Below are positions 45,662 to 53,809 of a stretch of DNA of 64,000 nucleotides, in pieces. The stretch covers positions 124,001 through 188,000 of the forward strand of contig NZ_JAGGOG010000019.1 of the NCBI RefSeq assembly GCF_018614655.1. The letters run 5' to 3'. The notes under the pieces were generated by a model. That model saw nothing but the letters and a program-made list of their open reading frames with translations, was not told the origin of the DNA and did no database searches. This DNA comes from Pseudomonas fluorescens (GTDB lineage: Bacteria; Pseudomonadota; Gammaproteobacteria; Pseudomonadales; Pseudomonadaceae). The stretch's first letter is position 1, and the number at the start of each line of letters is the position of its first letter. The position numbers were made by a program, and so were the translations under genes.

Positions 45662-46117
45662 TTAGAGGCCAAGCCACCCTTTGAGCCTGCCCAACAATGA
45701 CGGAGGTGTCGATCCCGAATGTGCTTCGGCTTGGTTTTGCAAAGGCTGATGGCTCGCGTCAACACTCATCGTCATATCAGCCTGACGTCGTGCTTTAGCG
45801 TGTACATCTCGCATGCGTCCGGCGTTAATCGCCTCTTGGGACATGTCACCCGCCCATTCGATGCGATTTAATCGTACCCAATAATGAGACCGACACGGGA
45901 ATGTCCAGTTGCCGATGGAGGGTTTCAGCGAGACCGTTTCACCATCGAAGGACATTTGCCAGTCGGTTGGTGAAAACGGAGTGATCACCTTGTTTCCGCA
46001 ACCACAGGCGCATAGGTGCGTCGCAGTGGCGAACTCCATTGCGAGGTAGAGCTCGCCAGGTTCCAACCGCTCAGGGAATTGCTCAACGAAGTGAGGTGAG
46101 AGATGCTTGATCTTCAT
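45662..46117 (-). CDS. DUF6527-type zinc protein of the ubiquitin-like operon
   Basis: 151-residue protein with a compact zinc site: THLCACGCGNKV (Cys36, Cys38, Cys40) and FPCRSHYW (Cys75, His78). The fold is probably a small treble-clef or related module. Proteins of this kind occur in operons with ubiquitin-like and E1/E2-like genes; whether it acts as a ligase, peptidase or target adaptor is not known to me. A Gln/Ala/Ser-rich tail follows. It overlaps the E1 gene by ATGA, so its product is made together with the conjugation enzymes. Confidence 0.78.
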   Translation of the reverse strand: MKIKHLSPHFVEQFPERLEPGELYLAMEFATATHLCACGCGNKVITPFSPTDWQMSFDGETVSLKPSIGNWTFPCRSHYWVRLNRIEWAGDMSQEAINAGRMRDVHAKARRQADMTMSVDASHQPLQNQAEAHSGSTPPSLLGRLKGWLGL

Positions 46118-47301
46118 TGCCGTTCCTCGCTGTTGCCCATCTCATTGAGGTTCGTCGAGTAGGTGAAATGATCGGACTGGCTGTTATCGACATAGAAGCC
46201 GCAGAGCCGTTTCCACATCCCAACTGCCAACACCGCGTTGAGCGCGTTCAAGTCAGCAATTTGAATGTTCGATCGGTAAGCATCCTCTGCAGCATTTTCG
46301 GTCAACGGCAGTGTGCGAGCTGCATGATCATGATGCTCCTGAGTGAGGGTCGTCACCCGGCAGATCCCCCATACTTGTTGTGACTCGTCAACCAGGTGCA
46401 CGCCCATCCCAACGTCCAGCAACGATGTGCGAGTACCACGCAGCTCTCGCACGACCATTTCCCTCACCGTAGTGTTATCGACGCTGAGGAACACGTAGTC
46501 GAAGGCTCGAAGCTCACCCACATTGTCCGCGGTGATCATGCATGGATGGGGCATGATCTTACGGTGCAGGTGGGCATACATTTCATAGAGGTACTCTACC
46601 TTCTTAAGGGCCCGCTCCAGTGTGGCGAAGGGCACCGCGCCTGGAAAACGAAACGCATTGTGCTGTTGAAGCACGTCCCCATCGAACAAGTGGATCTCCG
46701 CGACCGGGGTCTTAGCGACCTGATCCAGGATGTAGGCACCGGTACCGCCCAGCCCCACCACGGCTACCTTCAAGCCTTTGAATTTCTCCGTTGGCATTCC
46801 GATGCCTGCTCGTGCAGACGCCGTATCGGTATAAGCGAAGACCGTTTCCTCAACCTCCGACCGAATGGGTGCGAAGATCTTGGCTGTGACGTCCTTCTCG
46901 AGGGCTGCGGCAGGCCCACTGAGCATCGCAACGTAAAGCGACACCTTCTCGTAGTAATCGATGTAGTTGCCAGACCGAGGCTTGGCCGAGAAGTAGTGGT
47001 TCACTTGCAAGCCAGTCATGAGCTGATTCGTCTGGCTGTTGTTGATGATCTGTTCGATGGGACGCCCTTGTGAATCACAAGGGCAGTCACCAATGAAATG
47101 TGCCGTATGGTCGTTCGGACGCTCCGCAACATCTGCCGTCAGATCGAGCATAACTACCAGCACGCCTTTGCATACCTGACGCTGAGCATTAACGTAGGGT
47201 ACATCTCGAACCAGAAGATAAGGCCCCATGGTATCGAGGTTGTATCCCTCGTTGCGCAGACGCAGGAGGTGAGGACTACGACTTATCAGTTGGTGTGACA
47301 T
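46114..47301 (-). CDS. E2-like/E1 (ThiF) fusion of a ubiquitin-like conjugation operon
   Basis: 395-residue protein in two parts. Residues about 1-160 resemble a UBC/E2-type fold: HTAHFIGDCPCDSQGRPI (Cys73 or Cys75 may be the acceptor) with SLYVAMLSGPA following. Residues about 165-390 are a ThiF/E1 adenylation domain: VVGLGGTGAYILDQ (183-188 nucleotide loop), HLFDGDVLQQHNAFR, the LSVDN segment and a candidate catalytic Cys314 (WGICRVTTL). The start at 47301 has AAGGGGATG upstream; the frame before it overlaps the ubiquitin-like gene. It would activate the triple ubiquitin-like protein and pass it on. Confidence 0.85.
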   Translation of the reverse strand: MSHQLISRSPHLLRLRNEGYNLDTMGPYLLVRDVPYVNAQRQVCKGVLVVMLDLTADVAERPNDHTAHFIGDCPCDSQGRPIEQIINNSQTNQLMTGLQVNHYFSAKPRSGNYIDYYEKVSLYVAMLSGPAAALEKDVTAKIFAPIRSEVEETVFAYTDTASARAGIGMPTEKFKGLKVAVVGLGGTGAYILDQVAKTPVAEIHLFDGDVLQQHNAFRFPGAVPFATLERALKKVEYLYEMYAHLHRKIMPHPCMITADNVGELRAFDYVFLSVDNTTVREMVVRELRGTRTSLLDVGMGVHLVDESQQVWGICRVTTLTQEHHDHAARTLPLTENAAEDAYRSNIQIADLNALNAVLAVGMWKRLCGFYVDNSQSDHFTYSTNLNEMGNSEERQ

Positions 47302-48025
47302 TGAAGTGCATCCCCTTCTTGATATGGACGTGCTGGCCATCAACCAGGTTTGTGAGCGAGTTACCTTCGTAACCTTTTGCGTAAGTCACGGTGAAGTGGG
47401 AATTAGGGCCCGGTTCCGCCTCCGGGTAGGCGAGCCGCACAACGTCCCAGTAGCTCAGGTAGCGCGAGTGAACGAACACGGGCAACGTGTTGACGAACAC
47501 CTTGATGTTGATCTCCACCGCAGCGAAGTGCTCAACACCCGGACGCCCCAGATCGAACAGATCACGGTCTTCGATCAGCTCATCGTCATCGCCTGGAACG
47601 ACCAGGAAGATGTCGTACTTCACCGGATCGGCGCCAGCGAGCTGTTTGAGGGTGCGCCCAGAGATGCGTTGGCCACCCCAATCCTGTGCACGCCCGTCAA
47701 TGAAGAAGCGGAACGTGCGGTCGTTCTTGAAAGCCAGGAACTTCTCGATACCCGCCTGGCGCAAATCAGTCGTCTCACTGGGGCTGAGCAGCTCCAGGTG
47801 ACCGTTGGTGAGTACCTGGAAGAGCAGGTATTCGTCGACCGGGCGAAGCTCCGCAGCGTCCAGCACCTGCTGACCGGTTGGAACAGGATCCGCGATCACC
47901 AGTAGCCTGTACTCCAGCCCCTCATTGCCGATCTGAATCTTGTACGGGCCATGGTCACGCACCTCGCGGCCCGTCGAGACGGCGGCGGCAACGTCTTCAA
48001 TTTCTAAATCGTTCAACTGTGTCAT
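47276..48025 (-). CDS. Triple ubiquitin-like (multiubiquitin) protein
   Basis: 249-residue protein of three beta-grasp repeats, about 25-102, 102-172 and 172-249. Each ends in a similar strand: GIEKFLAF, GVEHFAAV and KGMHFNV, preceded by an alpha segment (QQVLDAAELRP; RTLKQLAGADP; YWDVVRLAYPEAEP). This matches the multiubiquitin family (PF14452). The C-terminus is HFNVTPTDKS, with no terminal GG, so activation without processing would need another chemistry or a trim. The ATG at 48025 follows GAGGAT; it is the first gene of the operon. Confidence 0.85.
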   Translation of the reverse strand: MTQLNDLEIEDVAAAVSTGREVRDHGPYKIQIGNEGLEYRLLVIADPVPTGQQVLDAAELRPVDEYLLFQVLTNGHLELLSPSETTDLRQAGIEKFLAFKNDRTFRFFIDGRAQDWGGQRISGRTLKQLAGADPVKYDIFLVVPGDDDELIEDRDLFDLGRPGVEHFAAVEINIKVFVNTLPVFVHSRYLSYWDVVRLAYPEAEPGPNSHFTVTYAKGYEGNSLTNLVDGQHVHIKKGMHFNVTPTDKS

Positions 48026-48057
48026 GGACAAATCCTCGAAAGTGAACCAAATGAGCC

Positions 48058-48075
48058 GTTGCCTGCACAGACAAC
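48058..48075. promoter_or_regulatory. Operator copy 1 between the divergent genes
   Basis: GTTGCCTGCACAGACAAC is an 18-bp partial palindrome with half-sites GTTGCC and GACAAC. It is one of three sites sharing the pattern GTTGYC-N6-GRCAAC in this 215-bp divergent promoter region. Confidence 0.75.
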
Positions 48076-48084
48076 ACCACCGCT

Positions 48085-48109
48085 CTTAAAAAACGACCCT
48101 CGGGTCGTT
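48085..48109 (-). terminator. Hairpin with T-run in the leader of the ubiquitin-like operon
   Basis: On the minus strand AACGACC and GGTCGTT form a perfect 7-bp stem around a 4-nt loop, followed by a run of six T. It has the shape of an intrinsic terminator but lies 60-85 nt upstream of the start of the first gene, with no minus-strand gene before it. It may attenuate the operon or block transcription from the other direction. Confidence 0.55.
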
Positions 48110-48124
48110 GTCCAGACAGACAAC
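48107..48124. promoter_or_regulatory. Operator copy 2 between the divergent genes
   Basis: GTTGTCCAGACAGACAAC has perfectly complementary half-sites GTTGTC and GACAAC. It overlaps the 3' edge of the leader hairpin on the minus strand, so repressor binding and RNA structure could interact. Confidence 0.78.
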
Positions 48125-48174
48125 AGTGGACTTCAAAAAAAAGCCGCTTATCATTGGGTCATGAATCGCGAGCT

Positions 48175-48192
48175 GTTGTCTGGCTAGGCAAC
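48175..48192. promoter_or_regulatory. Operator copy 3 between the divergent genes
   Basis: GTTGTCTGGCTAGGCAAC has half-sites GTTGTC and GGCAAC, extended by CT and AG to a longer palindrome. It lies 48 nt upstream of the XRE regulator start, a suitable place for autorepression. Confidence 0.78.
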
Positions 48193-48239
48193 AGACTACT
48201 CCCGCCCTCCTGGGCAATGCAAGAGGTTGGAGAAAAAAA

Positions 48240-48611
48240 ATGGATTTGGGTGAGTTCATCGCAACTGTGCGTGAACGAAAAGAACTAAGCTTTCGGGACT
48301 TGGAGAAACGGGCCGGCGATCTGGATCACGCCTACATATGGAGATTAGAGAAGGGAGACCGGGCAGCTCCGTCCGAAGATGTCGTCATGCGGCTGAGCCA
48401 AGCGCTTGAGCTGGATGAACGAGAGAGTGAAGTGTTTCGACTGCTGGCCAAGCCAGTGACCATTGAGAACGCGCTGTACCACCTTATGCTCTCCCGCATG
48501 GACATCCCGTGGGAAGATTTTGAAGACGTAGCAACGATGAGCTTCCGAGGTGAGCGTCCAAACACCGAAGAGGCCTGGCTCAAGCGGATCGAACTCATTC
48601 AGCAGATGTAA
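48240..48611 (+). CDS. XRE-family transcriptional regulator
   Basis: 123-residue protein with an N-terminal helix-turn-helix (about residues 5-62: FIATVRERKELSFRDLEKRA ... IWRLEKGDRAAPSEDVVMRLSQAL). The remainder is helical and may dimerise. It is divergent from the ubiquitin-like operon, with three operator-like palindromes between, and 14 nt upstream of the metallopeptidase gene. HTH plus ImmA/IrrE pairs commonly act as a repressor removed by proteolysis under stress, so this pair likely controls the operon. Confidence 0.88.
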   Translation: MDLGEFIATVRERKELSFRDLEKRAGDLDHAYIWRLEKGDRAAPSEDVVMRLSQALELDERESEVFRLLAKPVTIENALYHLMLSRMDIPWEDFEDVATMSFRGERPNTEEAWLKRIELIQQM

Positions 48612-48625
48612 CGACGAGGAGCTTC

Positions 48626-49498
48626 ATGGACGAAAATGTTGCGATCTCACGGGCTCGGAAATTATTGAAGGACGCAGGGGTCACGACGGCACCTGTTGAT
48701 GTTGAGGCGCTTGCTCTTTCACTGGGCTTCCACATATCACGTCAGGAGTTAGCTGATGGTGAAGCCGGCAATACCTTCAATCGACGCGGGAAGAAACATA
48801 TCTGTGTCAATCAGAAGGACAGCCCACTCCGGCAGCGTTTCACCATCCTTCATGAGATCGCACACGACGTTCTTCAACTACCGTCCAAGCATGGTGAAAA
48901 GGTGCCTTCAGATGAACTTGAATGCTTCACTGGGCGCCCCCCGGAGGAAGTTCTCTGCGACGTTTTCGCCGCTGAATGCCTAGTTCCTTGGCAACTGATA
49001 CAACCGCTGGCAGTAGAGCGAGAGTTCACTCTGGATCACCTCGCGGAATTAGCGATTGAATTCCAAGCATCCCGCTCCTGTATCGCATCGCGGTTTGCCC
49101 AAGCTTCAAAAGATCATCTGGCATTCGTCATTGCCGAGGATGGCGTCGTCCAATACTCAATAGTTTCAAAAGCTCTTCGAGAATCGCGAATCTGGATCAC
49201 CAAAGAAATCCAGTTGCCACGTAACTCTGCTGCAGCCAAAGCTCTCAAGTCAGGTCTCGGAGGCCTCTTTACCGCAGAGTTGGAAGGCTTGGATTGGAGT
49301 AGTAGTGATGATGCCCGACGATTCGCCTGCTACGAGGAAGCAACCTACTACGCCCCTGCGAAGCAGACTCAGTCCATCCTCATATTCGAGGAGCTTGACC
49401 CCCGCCAGGCTTCGAGTGGTTATCGCACATCTCGCGATGACGACGATGGTCTTCTAGATGAGCTCGACGGATACCCAGGGTGGTCTAAACCCCGGTAG
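48626..49498 (+). CDS. ImmA/IrrE-type metallopeptidase
   Basis: 290-residue protein with the zinc motif HEIAH (His76, Glu77, His80, in FTILHEIAHDVLQ) and a downstream Glu (DVFAAECLVP) as the third ligand. This is the ImmA/IrrE peptidase family, which cleaves partner XRE repressors in mobile elements and in the DdrO/IrrE stress system. It follows the XRE gene in one operon with GAGGAG upstream. Its probable job is to release the operon from repression. Confidence 0.88.
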   Translation: MDENVAISRARKLLKDAGVTTAPVDVEALALSLGFHISRQELADGEAGNTFNRRGKKHICVNQKDSPLRQRFTILHEIAHDVLQLPSKHGEKVPSDELECFTGRPPEEVLCDVFAAECLVPWQLIQPLAVEREFTLDHLAELAIEFQASRSCIASRFAQASKDHLAFVIAEDGVVQYSIVSKALRESRIWITKEIQLPRNSAAAKALKSGLGGLFTAELEGLDWSSSDDARRFACYEEATYYAPAKQTQSILIFEELDPRQASSGYRTSRDDDDGLLDELDGYPGWSKPR

Positions 49499-49548
49499 TT
49501 GATGGCCACAAAACTAGGCGCCATGGCAGATAGCCGCCCGCTGCCCCT

Positions 49549-49953
49549 CTAATTATTTTTGCCTCTAGCTGCTCTATGCTTTTCTAGATGCCGCATTTCA
49601 TTTTGCCATTCGACAAGAAATTTATCCCAATCGCGTGCGTATAGCCCTTCCGGTACACGTGTTGATCCCACGCTGGCACGTAGGAAACGCTCACGCCACG
49701 GCTGTGGAATGCTCGACTCGCGAACGATGCGGCAACCTATCGGGTGTGACTTAGTCGGTACGAAACGTAGAACCTCCTCAACGCTGAGAGGCTGTTCCAT
49801 TGACCCAGTATCAAGCCGTTCTCGCAGCTCAATATCGTCAAGAACGTCCAGCACATCGAGCGCCCTGACATCTCCAGGAAGGATGTGGGCAAGCATCCAA
49901 AGTGCTTCTCGCCTTTGGGCCTCACGATGGCGTAGCTCTGCATCAGAAGTCAT
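49549..49953 (-). CDS. Hypothetical helical protein
   Basis: 134-residue protein, MTSDAELRHREAQRREALWM, with a highly charged helical N-terminus. No family is recognised. The start at 49953 has GGAGGTG upstream; it overlaps the end of the exonuclease-fold gene, so the two are coupled and may work together. Confidence 0.7.
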   Translation of the reverse strand: MTSDAELRHREAQRREALWMLAHILPGDVRALDVLDVLDDIELRERLDTGSMEQPLSVEEVLRFVPTKSHPIGCRIVRESSIPQPWRERFLRASVGSTRVPEGLYARDWDKFLVEWQNEMRHLEKHRAARGKNN

Positions 49954-50455
49954 CGCAATCACCTCCAGCCTGCTTTGAGGTCGTTGGTAGACGTCGGTAA
50001 AGTCCTGACAGTAATCGCGCATCGAGCAGCACCTGGTGAGGAAACTCAGGGAGTGCTACGTCTCGAATGTCGTCTGCCTCGATATGTCTGAGTAGCTGGA
50101 TCAGGTTCGTCGGCCTGTTCACCACATGGCTAGGCCATCGGTGATCCACGTAGGCAAGTTGACAGAAGAAGTCCCAGTCCCAATCCGGCGCGTCTGAGCA
50201 AATCTCTAGCGGGCCTTCGATACCATCAAGGAAAGCCCGCAGTGAAGCTTGGGCTTCCACGAGTGACATGCCATAGCGGGGCGGATCCAACTGCGGCAGG
50301 ACGTTCTTGATTACGAAGTCGCTGCAGTCCTCGACCTGATAGGTGTCGGTCAGCTCCGCATAAAACTCGTCGCCGGCCTCCGAGACCAATGCCAGCGAAA
50401 TCAGCTTCGTGCCCTGGTTGAGCTGCGTGAACTCACAGCCCAAGAATAGCTTCAC
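49943..50455 (-). CDS. 3'-5' exonuclease-fold protein with altered motif I
   Basis: 170-residue protein of the Rv2179c-like exonuclease family: VKLFLGCEFTQL, LISLALVSEAGDEFYAELTDTY and a later APDWDWDFFCQL segment. In active relatives motif I is D-x-E (LFLDxEF); here the first Asp is Gly, leaving G-C-E. The GTG at 50455 follows GGAGAG and matches family starts; a TTG further upstream is less likely. The product may be inactive as a nuclease and act by binding nucleic acid. The downstream gene overlaps it. Confidence 0.7.
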   Translation of the reverse strand: MKLFLGCEFTQLNQGTKLISLALVSEAGDEFYAELTDTYQVEDCSDFVIKNVLPQLDPPRYGMSLVEAQASLRAFLDGIEGPLEICSDAPDWDWDFFCQLAYVDHRWPSHVVNRPTNLIQLLRHIEADDIRDVALPEFPHQVLLDARLLSGLYRRLPTTSKQAGGDCDDF

Positions 50456-50787
50456 CGATTCATTCTCTCCAGACGGCAATCCCTCAAGTGTCGAACCTAC
50501 CACACTGAGCACATTATTCTCCTTGGCTAGACTGGAACTCAACAGTCCTAATAATCAACCCATGTCTGAATGTGCATGTGTGAATTTCAGCTTGTGCTGA
50601 ATCCCCGCCAAGAAACTGGCTACTGGTACAATCCTCGTCGCTCGCTCACACCATCAGTTTTACCGCCGTGCAGGATGACAGTCCTCTGTTGTGAGCGGGC
50701 TTCCAGCTTGCTCTCTTGGGTTGGTGCATAACCGTGTGCAGCACCCAAAAAAACGGGGGCTAATCCCTAAGGAATACCGCTCTTATG

Positions 50788-51045
50788 TCATTCACCTTTG
50801 AACCCTGGCAAGCCCTGGGCAGCACGCCACTCTCTGAGTGTGCGAGTGATACCTTCGGCTGAATCATCTGCATCGTCTTCTGGGTAGAAGATCAAGTCAG
50901 AGCCTGCTGGATGCTCACAGATGGTGTTGAAGTGGTGCACAAGCTTGTTCTCTTCCTCTTCGCTTGCATCGTTCCCGATGATGCGTTGAAGCAGCTCAAC
51001 GAACTCTTGTTCTGTGTAATCTGAAACGCTGTTCTTCAAAATCAT
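50788..51045 (-). CDS. Colicin/pyocin DNase immunity protein (Im9-like)
   Basis: 85-residue acidic protein very close in pattern to Im2/Im7/Im9: SDYTEQEFVELLQRIIGNDASEEEENKL and HPAGSDLIFYPEDDADDS, the helix III/IV region that binds the DNase domain. It overlaps the stop of the bacteriocin gene by 4 nt, guaranteeing immunity production with the toxin. It blocks the DNase exosite of the neighbouring protein. Confidence 0.95.
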   Translation of the reverse strand: MILKNSVSDYTEQEFVELLQRIIGNDASEEEENKLVHHFNTICEHPAGSDLIFYPEDDADDSAEGITRTLREWRAAQGLPGFKGE

Positions 51046-52397
51046 TGTCTGTCTTCCCTGTGAATCTCTACGTGTCGTTTCGGCGTCACTATCGTGAGGT
51101 TGTCCACGTCATAAACCGCACCGCCATGCTGAATATTTTCGATGTGATGGATTTCGTAGCGAGCGTTTTCCCCGTTGTGTTCGGGCCTTTGGGCAAATGG
51201 TGCTTTGCCGTTCAGTAACTTGCCTTGGTTGGTGGGTTTGAACTGGCTTAATAGTTCTGAATCATTGCCTATGGCAGTCCAGAGTGCGGCTCTGAAATCG
51301 TCGAAACGCCTAAACTTTTGCCCTCGCAATTGATCGGCAATTCTCGTGGGGATCCGTACACCAAGTCCGGCGCCAGCACCTGCAAGCCATATGCCTGACA
51401 CGTCTTGACCTTGACCAGTCACAACGCCTGATTCGTGGCGGGCGCTAACAACAATGTACAACGGTTGAACACCAGATCCAGCCGGGAACACAAGGATGAA
51501 GTCTTTGTATTGATCGGGGTATATCGGGCTGACGATGATGCTATCTGCCTGTTCGGTAGGCGGATAAATCCAAATCTGGGGGGCTTGTGGAGCACCCTCT
51601 AGCGGTGGAATTCCTGAGGTACTGGATGGGTCAACGGCTGGTGTCCATATGAGGGTTATGCCTTCACCGAAGTCAGCCACTTGTTGGGAGCCTTGGTCAA
51701 CGAACTGGACTACAGGAATCATTTCCCAGTCGGTGCGCTTCTGGGTGTTGTACCCGTATCCTTTCAAGGTGCCATCGGCCTGCTGTTCGACGTGCAGCCG
51801 AACGCGTGTACGGCCTTCCTTTAGCGATTTGAGCTGTTCTTCTGTGTACAGAGAGCTGTCGCCCAAACTCGATGGCCACAGAAATGTAACCAGTCCCCCC
51901 AAGGCTCCAAAAGCTACACCAGCAGTAACTACCCCGGCACCGCCAGTAGCACTCGCCCCCGTTGCAGCAGTTCCAGTAGCAACAGCAGCTCCAGCGCTGC
52001 AGAGGCCACCACAGGACACGCTAGCAGCAGTGGCTGCTCCGCCTAATAGCAGTGTTCCCAGTGCAGTAGGTAAGGCACTACCACTAATTTTTTTAAGGGG
52101 AATGTTCCCGTCTGCATCTGTTTCACGACCACCGAGAATGGCGAACTCGCCGTAGTTGGCCACTTTCTCGACAGGGATAAACCCGGCTGGCTTCTTGTGG
52201 TCGATCACACCGTCAGGAAGGTCGCAGCTCTTTGCGAACACACAGCCCACGGTGTTGGGCTTGGCGTCTTCCTTCGGTGGAAGGTCTTTGTATTCCGCCC
52301 AACGCTGGGCATGGGTATCAACAGGTTCTACGCCGCTGTTGCGGTAGCCCTTTGGCGGGTTTGGTACGTATCCGCTCACGTTGAGCTTCCTTTTCAT
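51042..52397 (-). CDS. S-type pyocin/colicin-like HNH DNase
   Basis: 451-residue antibacterial nuclease. The C-terminal about 95 residues are a colicin E9-type DNase with the HNH motif (HHIENIQHGG ... VDNLTIVTPKRHVEIH, residues 417-446) that cuts DNA. The middle (about 190-350) fits the S-type pyocin domain; residues about 109-177 are Gly/Ala-rich and hydrophobic. The N-terminal CVFAKSCDLPDGVIDHKKPAGFIPVEK module is short for a classic receptor-binding region, so delivery could be by TonB-dependent uptake or by a type VI system. The immunity gene follows directly. Confidence 0.88.
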   Translation of the reverse strand: MKRKLNVSGYVPNPPKGYRNSGVEPVDTHAQRWAEYKDLPPKEDAKPNTVGCVFAKSCDLPDGVIDHKKPAGFIPVEKVANYGEFAILGGRETDADGNIPLKKISGSALPTALGTLLLGGAATAASVSCGGLCSAGAAVATGTAATGASATGGAGVVTAGVAFGALGGLVTFLWPSSLGDSSLYTEEQLKSLKEGRTRVRLHVEQQADGTLKGYGYNTQKRTDWEMIPVVQFVDQGSQQVADFGEGITLIWTPAVDPSSTSGIPPLEGAPQAPQIWIYPPTEQADSIIVSPIYPDQYKDFILVFPAGSGVQPLYIVVSARHESGVVTGQGQDVSGIWLAGAGAGLGVRIPTRIADQLRGQKFRRFDDFRAALWTAIGNDSELLSQFKPTNQGKLLNGKAPFAQRPEHNGENARYEIHHIENIQHGGAVYDVDNLTIVTPKRHVEIHREDRQ

Positions 52398-52810
52398 CCT
52401 TGGGGAATTCCAGCCTGTAGCTGGGGCAGAATGACGTTACCGGGAAGCACTGGTGCAGGCTGTAGGACAAGTCCTAAATGCCATGCTCCGCTTTCCTTTC
52501 CATGTCATGCGTGGGAGCAGGATAACCGCTCTTACGCTAGGTTTTGAATGGTGGCTATTGGCCGCGCCGAGGGATCTCACCAGCGAGCCAATACATGCAA
52601 ATGAGTGTTCAAGTCAGTGCAATGCACGGAGCCCGACTGCCAGCTTTGATTCTCCAGCTTCTGGTGGAGATGCTTGGGCTATAGGTGGCCACGGTCTCCT
52701 TGATCGGAGCGATTACTCGTCTACCCATTGAGGTCAATCGACCAACACTGGGGCTAGATCGCGAAAGCTTGCCCCCATCTAGAGGACATACAGTTAAGCC
52801 AGCAATGGGA
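52398..52810. other. Non-coding gap upstream of the pyocin gene
   Basis: About 410 nt with no supported gene. It must hold the pyocin promoter. No clear PrtN box or LexA box (CTG-N10-CAG with AT-rich centre) was recognised. Confidence 0.45.
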
Positions 52811-53290
52811 TCACCAATCAGGCTCTGGCTCTGGCTCTGTACCCAAATGAATCGACATAACCAACGCACGGCGGTAATGCAGTGGGGTAGCGTTCAACTC
52901 TAGGGAAAGAAGTCGGTCGGCCACACCGGTCAAGGTATCCATCCGCTCGCGGGGCACTGCTATATATACAACCAACCGTGTCCCGCTTGCTGTCATCGAC
53001 CCTATTCCTTTTGGAGGCTCTTTGTCTTGCGACAATCGAGGATCTGCGTAGAGCTGGCACTCGACCCCTGGGTATTTGAAAATCTCCGGGTAGAGCACTT
53101 CACCCTTCAGAGTCAGAATCATATGCTCATGATAATGACCTTCGTTAGCCCTCGAATTATTGGGCAGGGCTAGGCTGAACGACCACGTAAAATCCCAGCC
53201 GGACAGCTTAATTTGATAGAGGGTACGTTGCGTTTCGAGCCGGGGCCGGCCTCGCCGAGTTTTCGATTTTTGCTGGATTGTACGGGCCAT
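52811..53290 (-). CDS. Hypothetical protein
   Basis: 159-residue protein with a very basic start (MARTIQQKSKTRRGRPRLET) and a beta-rich body (FTWSFSLALPNNSRANEGHYHEHMILTLKG). The TRRGRPR stretch resembles an AT-hook. The start at 53290 has GGAGG upstream. GC-rich relative to the retron next to it. Not recognised. Confidence 0.6.
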   Translation of the reverse strand: MARTIQQKSKTRRGRPRLETQRTLYQIKLSGWDFTWSFSLALPNNSRANEGHYHEHMILTLKGEVLYPEIFKYPGVECQLYADPRLSQDKEPPKGIGSMTASGTRLVVYIAVPRERMDTLTGVADRLLSLELNATPLHYRRALVMSIHLGTEPEPEPDW

Positions 53291-53302
53291 AACGACCTCC
53301 AC

Positions 53303-53790
53303 CAGACAAACGGCCAGCAGTGTGGACAGGATCCCGGCTGACCTAAATCCTACAATTATAGTACCGGGGGGAAAGCTCTGCTCTCGACTCTTGAGGGGCC
53401 AGCGGGCACTTTATGATGGTTGCGCCATGTATCCCATATCTCGACAATGCTAAACATCACCAAGCATGCAGAAGGCAGCATGGAGCAACATCAGCTAGGA
53501 CATGGCCTACCTCGGTCACAAGAGCGAGGAGCTCAAGGATTTGCCCGCGTCAGCATACAGGTCGCAGAGCCGCGTCTTCATCACGCGCAGCAATCCAGTG
53601 TTGCTGCGAGCCCTCAAGTCTCCCTGGTTAATATTGCATATTTCGAATCAGACACGCAGCCACTGCAGACCGTCCAAGCTACCGATCCGGCACAACACCC
53701 AGTCAATATCGTCACCTATCACCTCCAATTGATCACTTTGCCCTCTGGTGTACGAAATCTAGATCAAGGACGATAGGGGAGCAGCTCCGA
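53303..53790. other. Gap between two modules
   Basis: About 490 nt separating the AT-hook-like gene and the retron. Several short overlapping frames exist but none has a ribosome site and family pattern together. Probable decayed sequence or module junction plus the retron promoter. Confidence 0.4.
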
Positions 53791-53809
53791 ATGCGAAGGA
53801 TTGAGGCAT

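Noticed and set aside
46396..47073. 225-codon frame opposite the E1-like gene
   Set aside because: Antisense of the ThiF domain with its GLGGTG motif.
53420..53776. 118-codon frame upstream of the retron
   Set aside because: Overlaps other short frames, no ribosome site, composition not protein-like.
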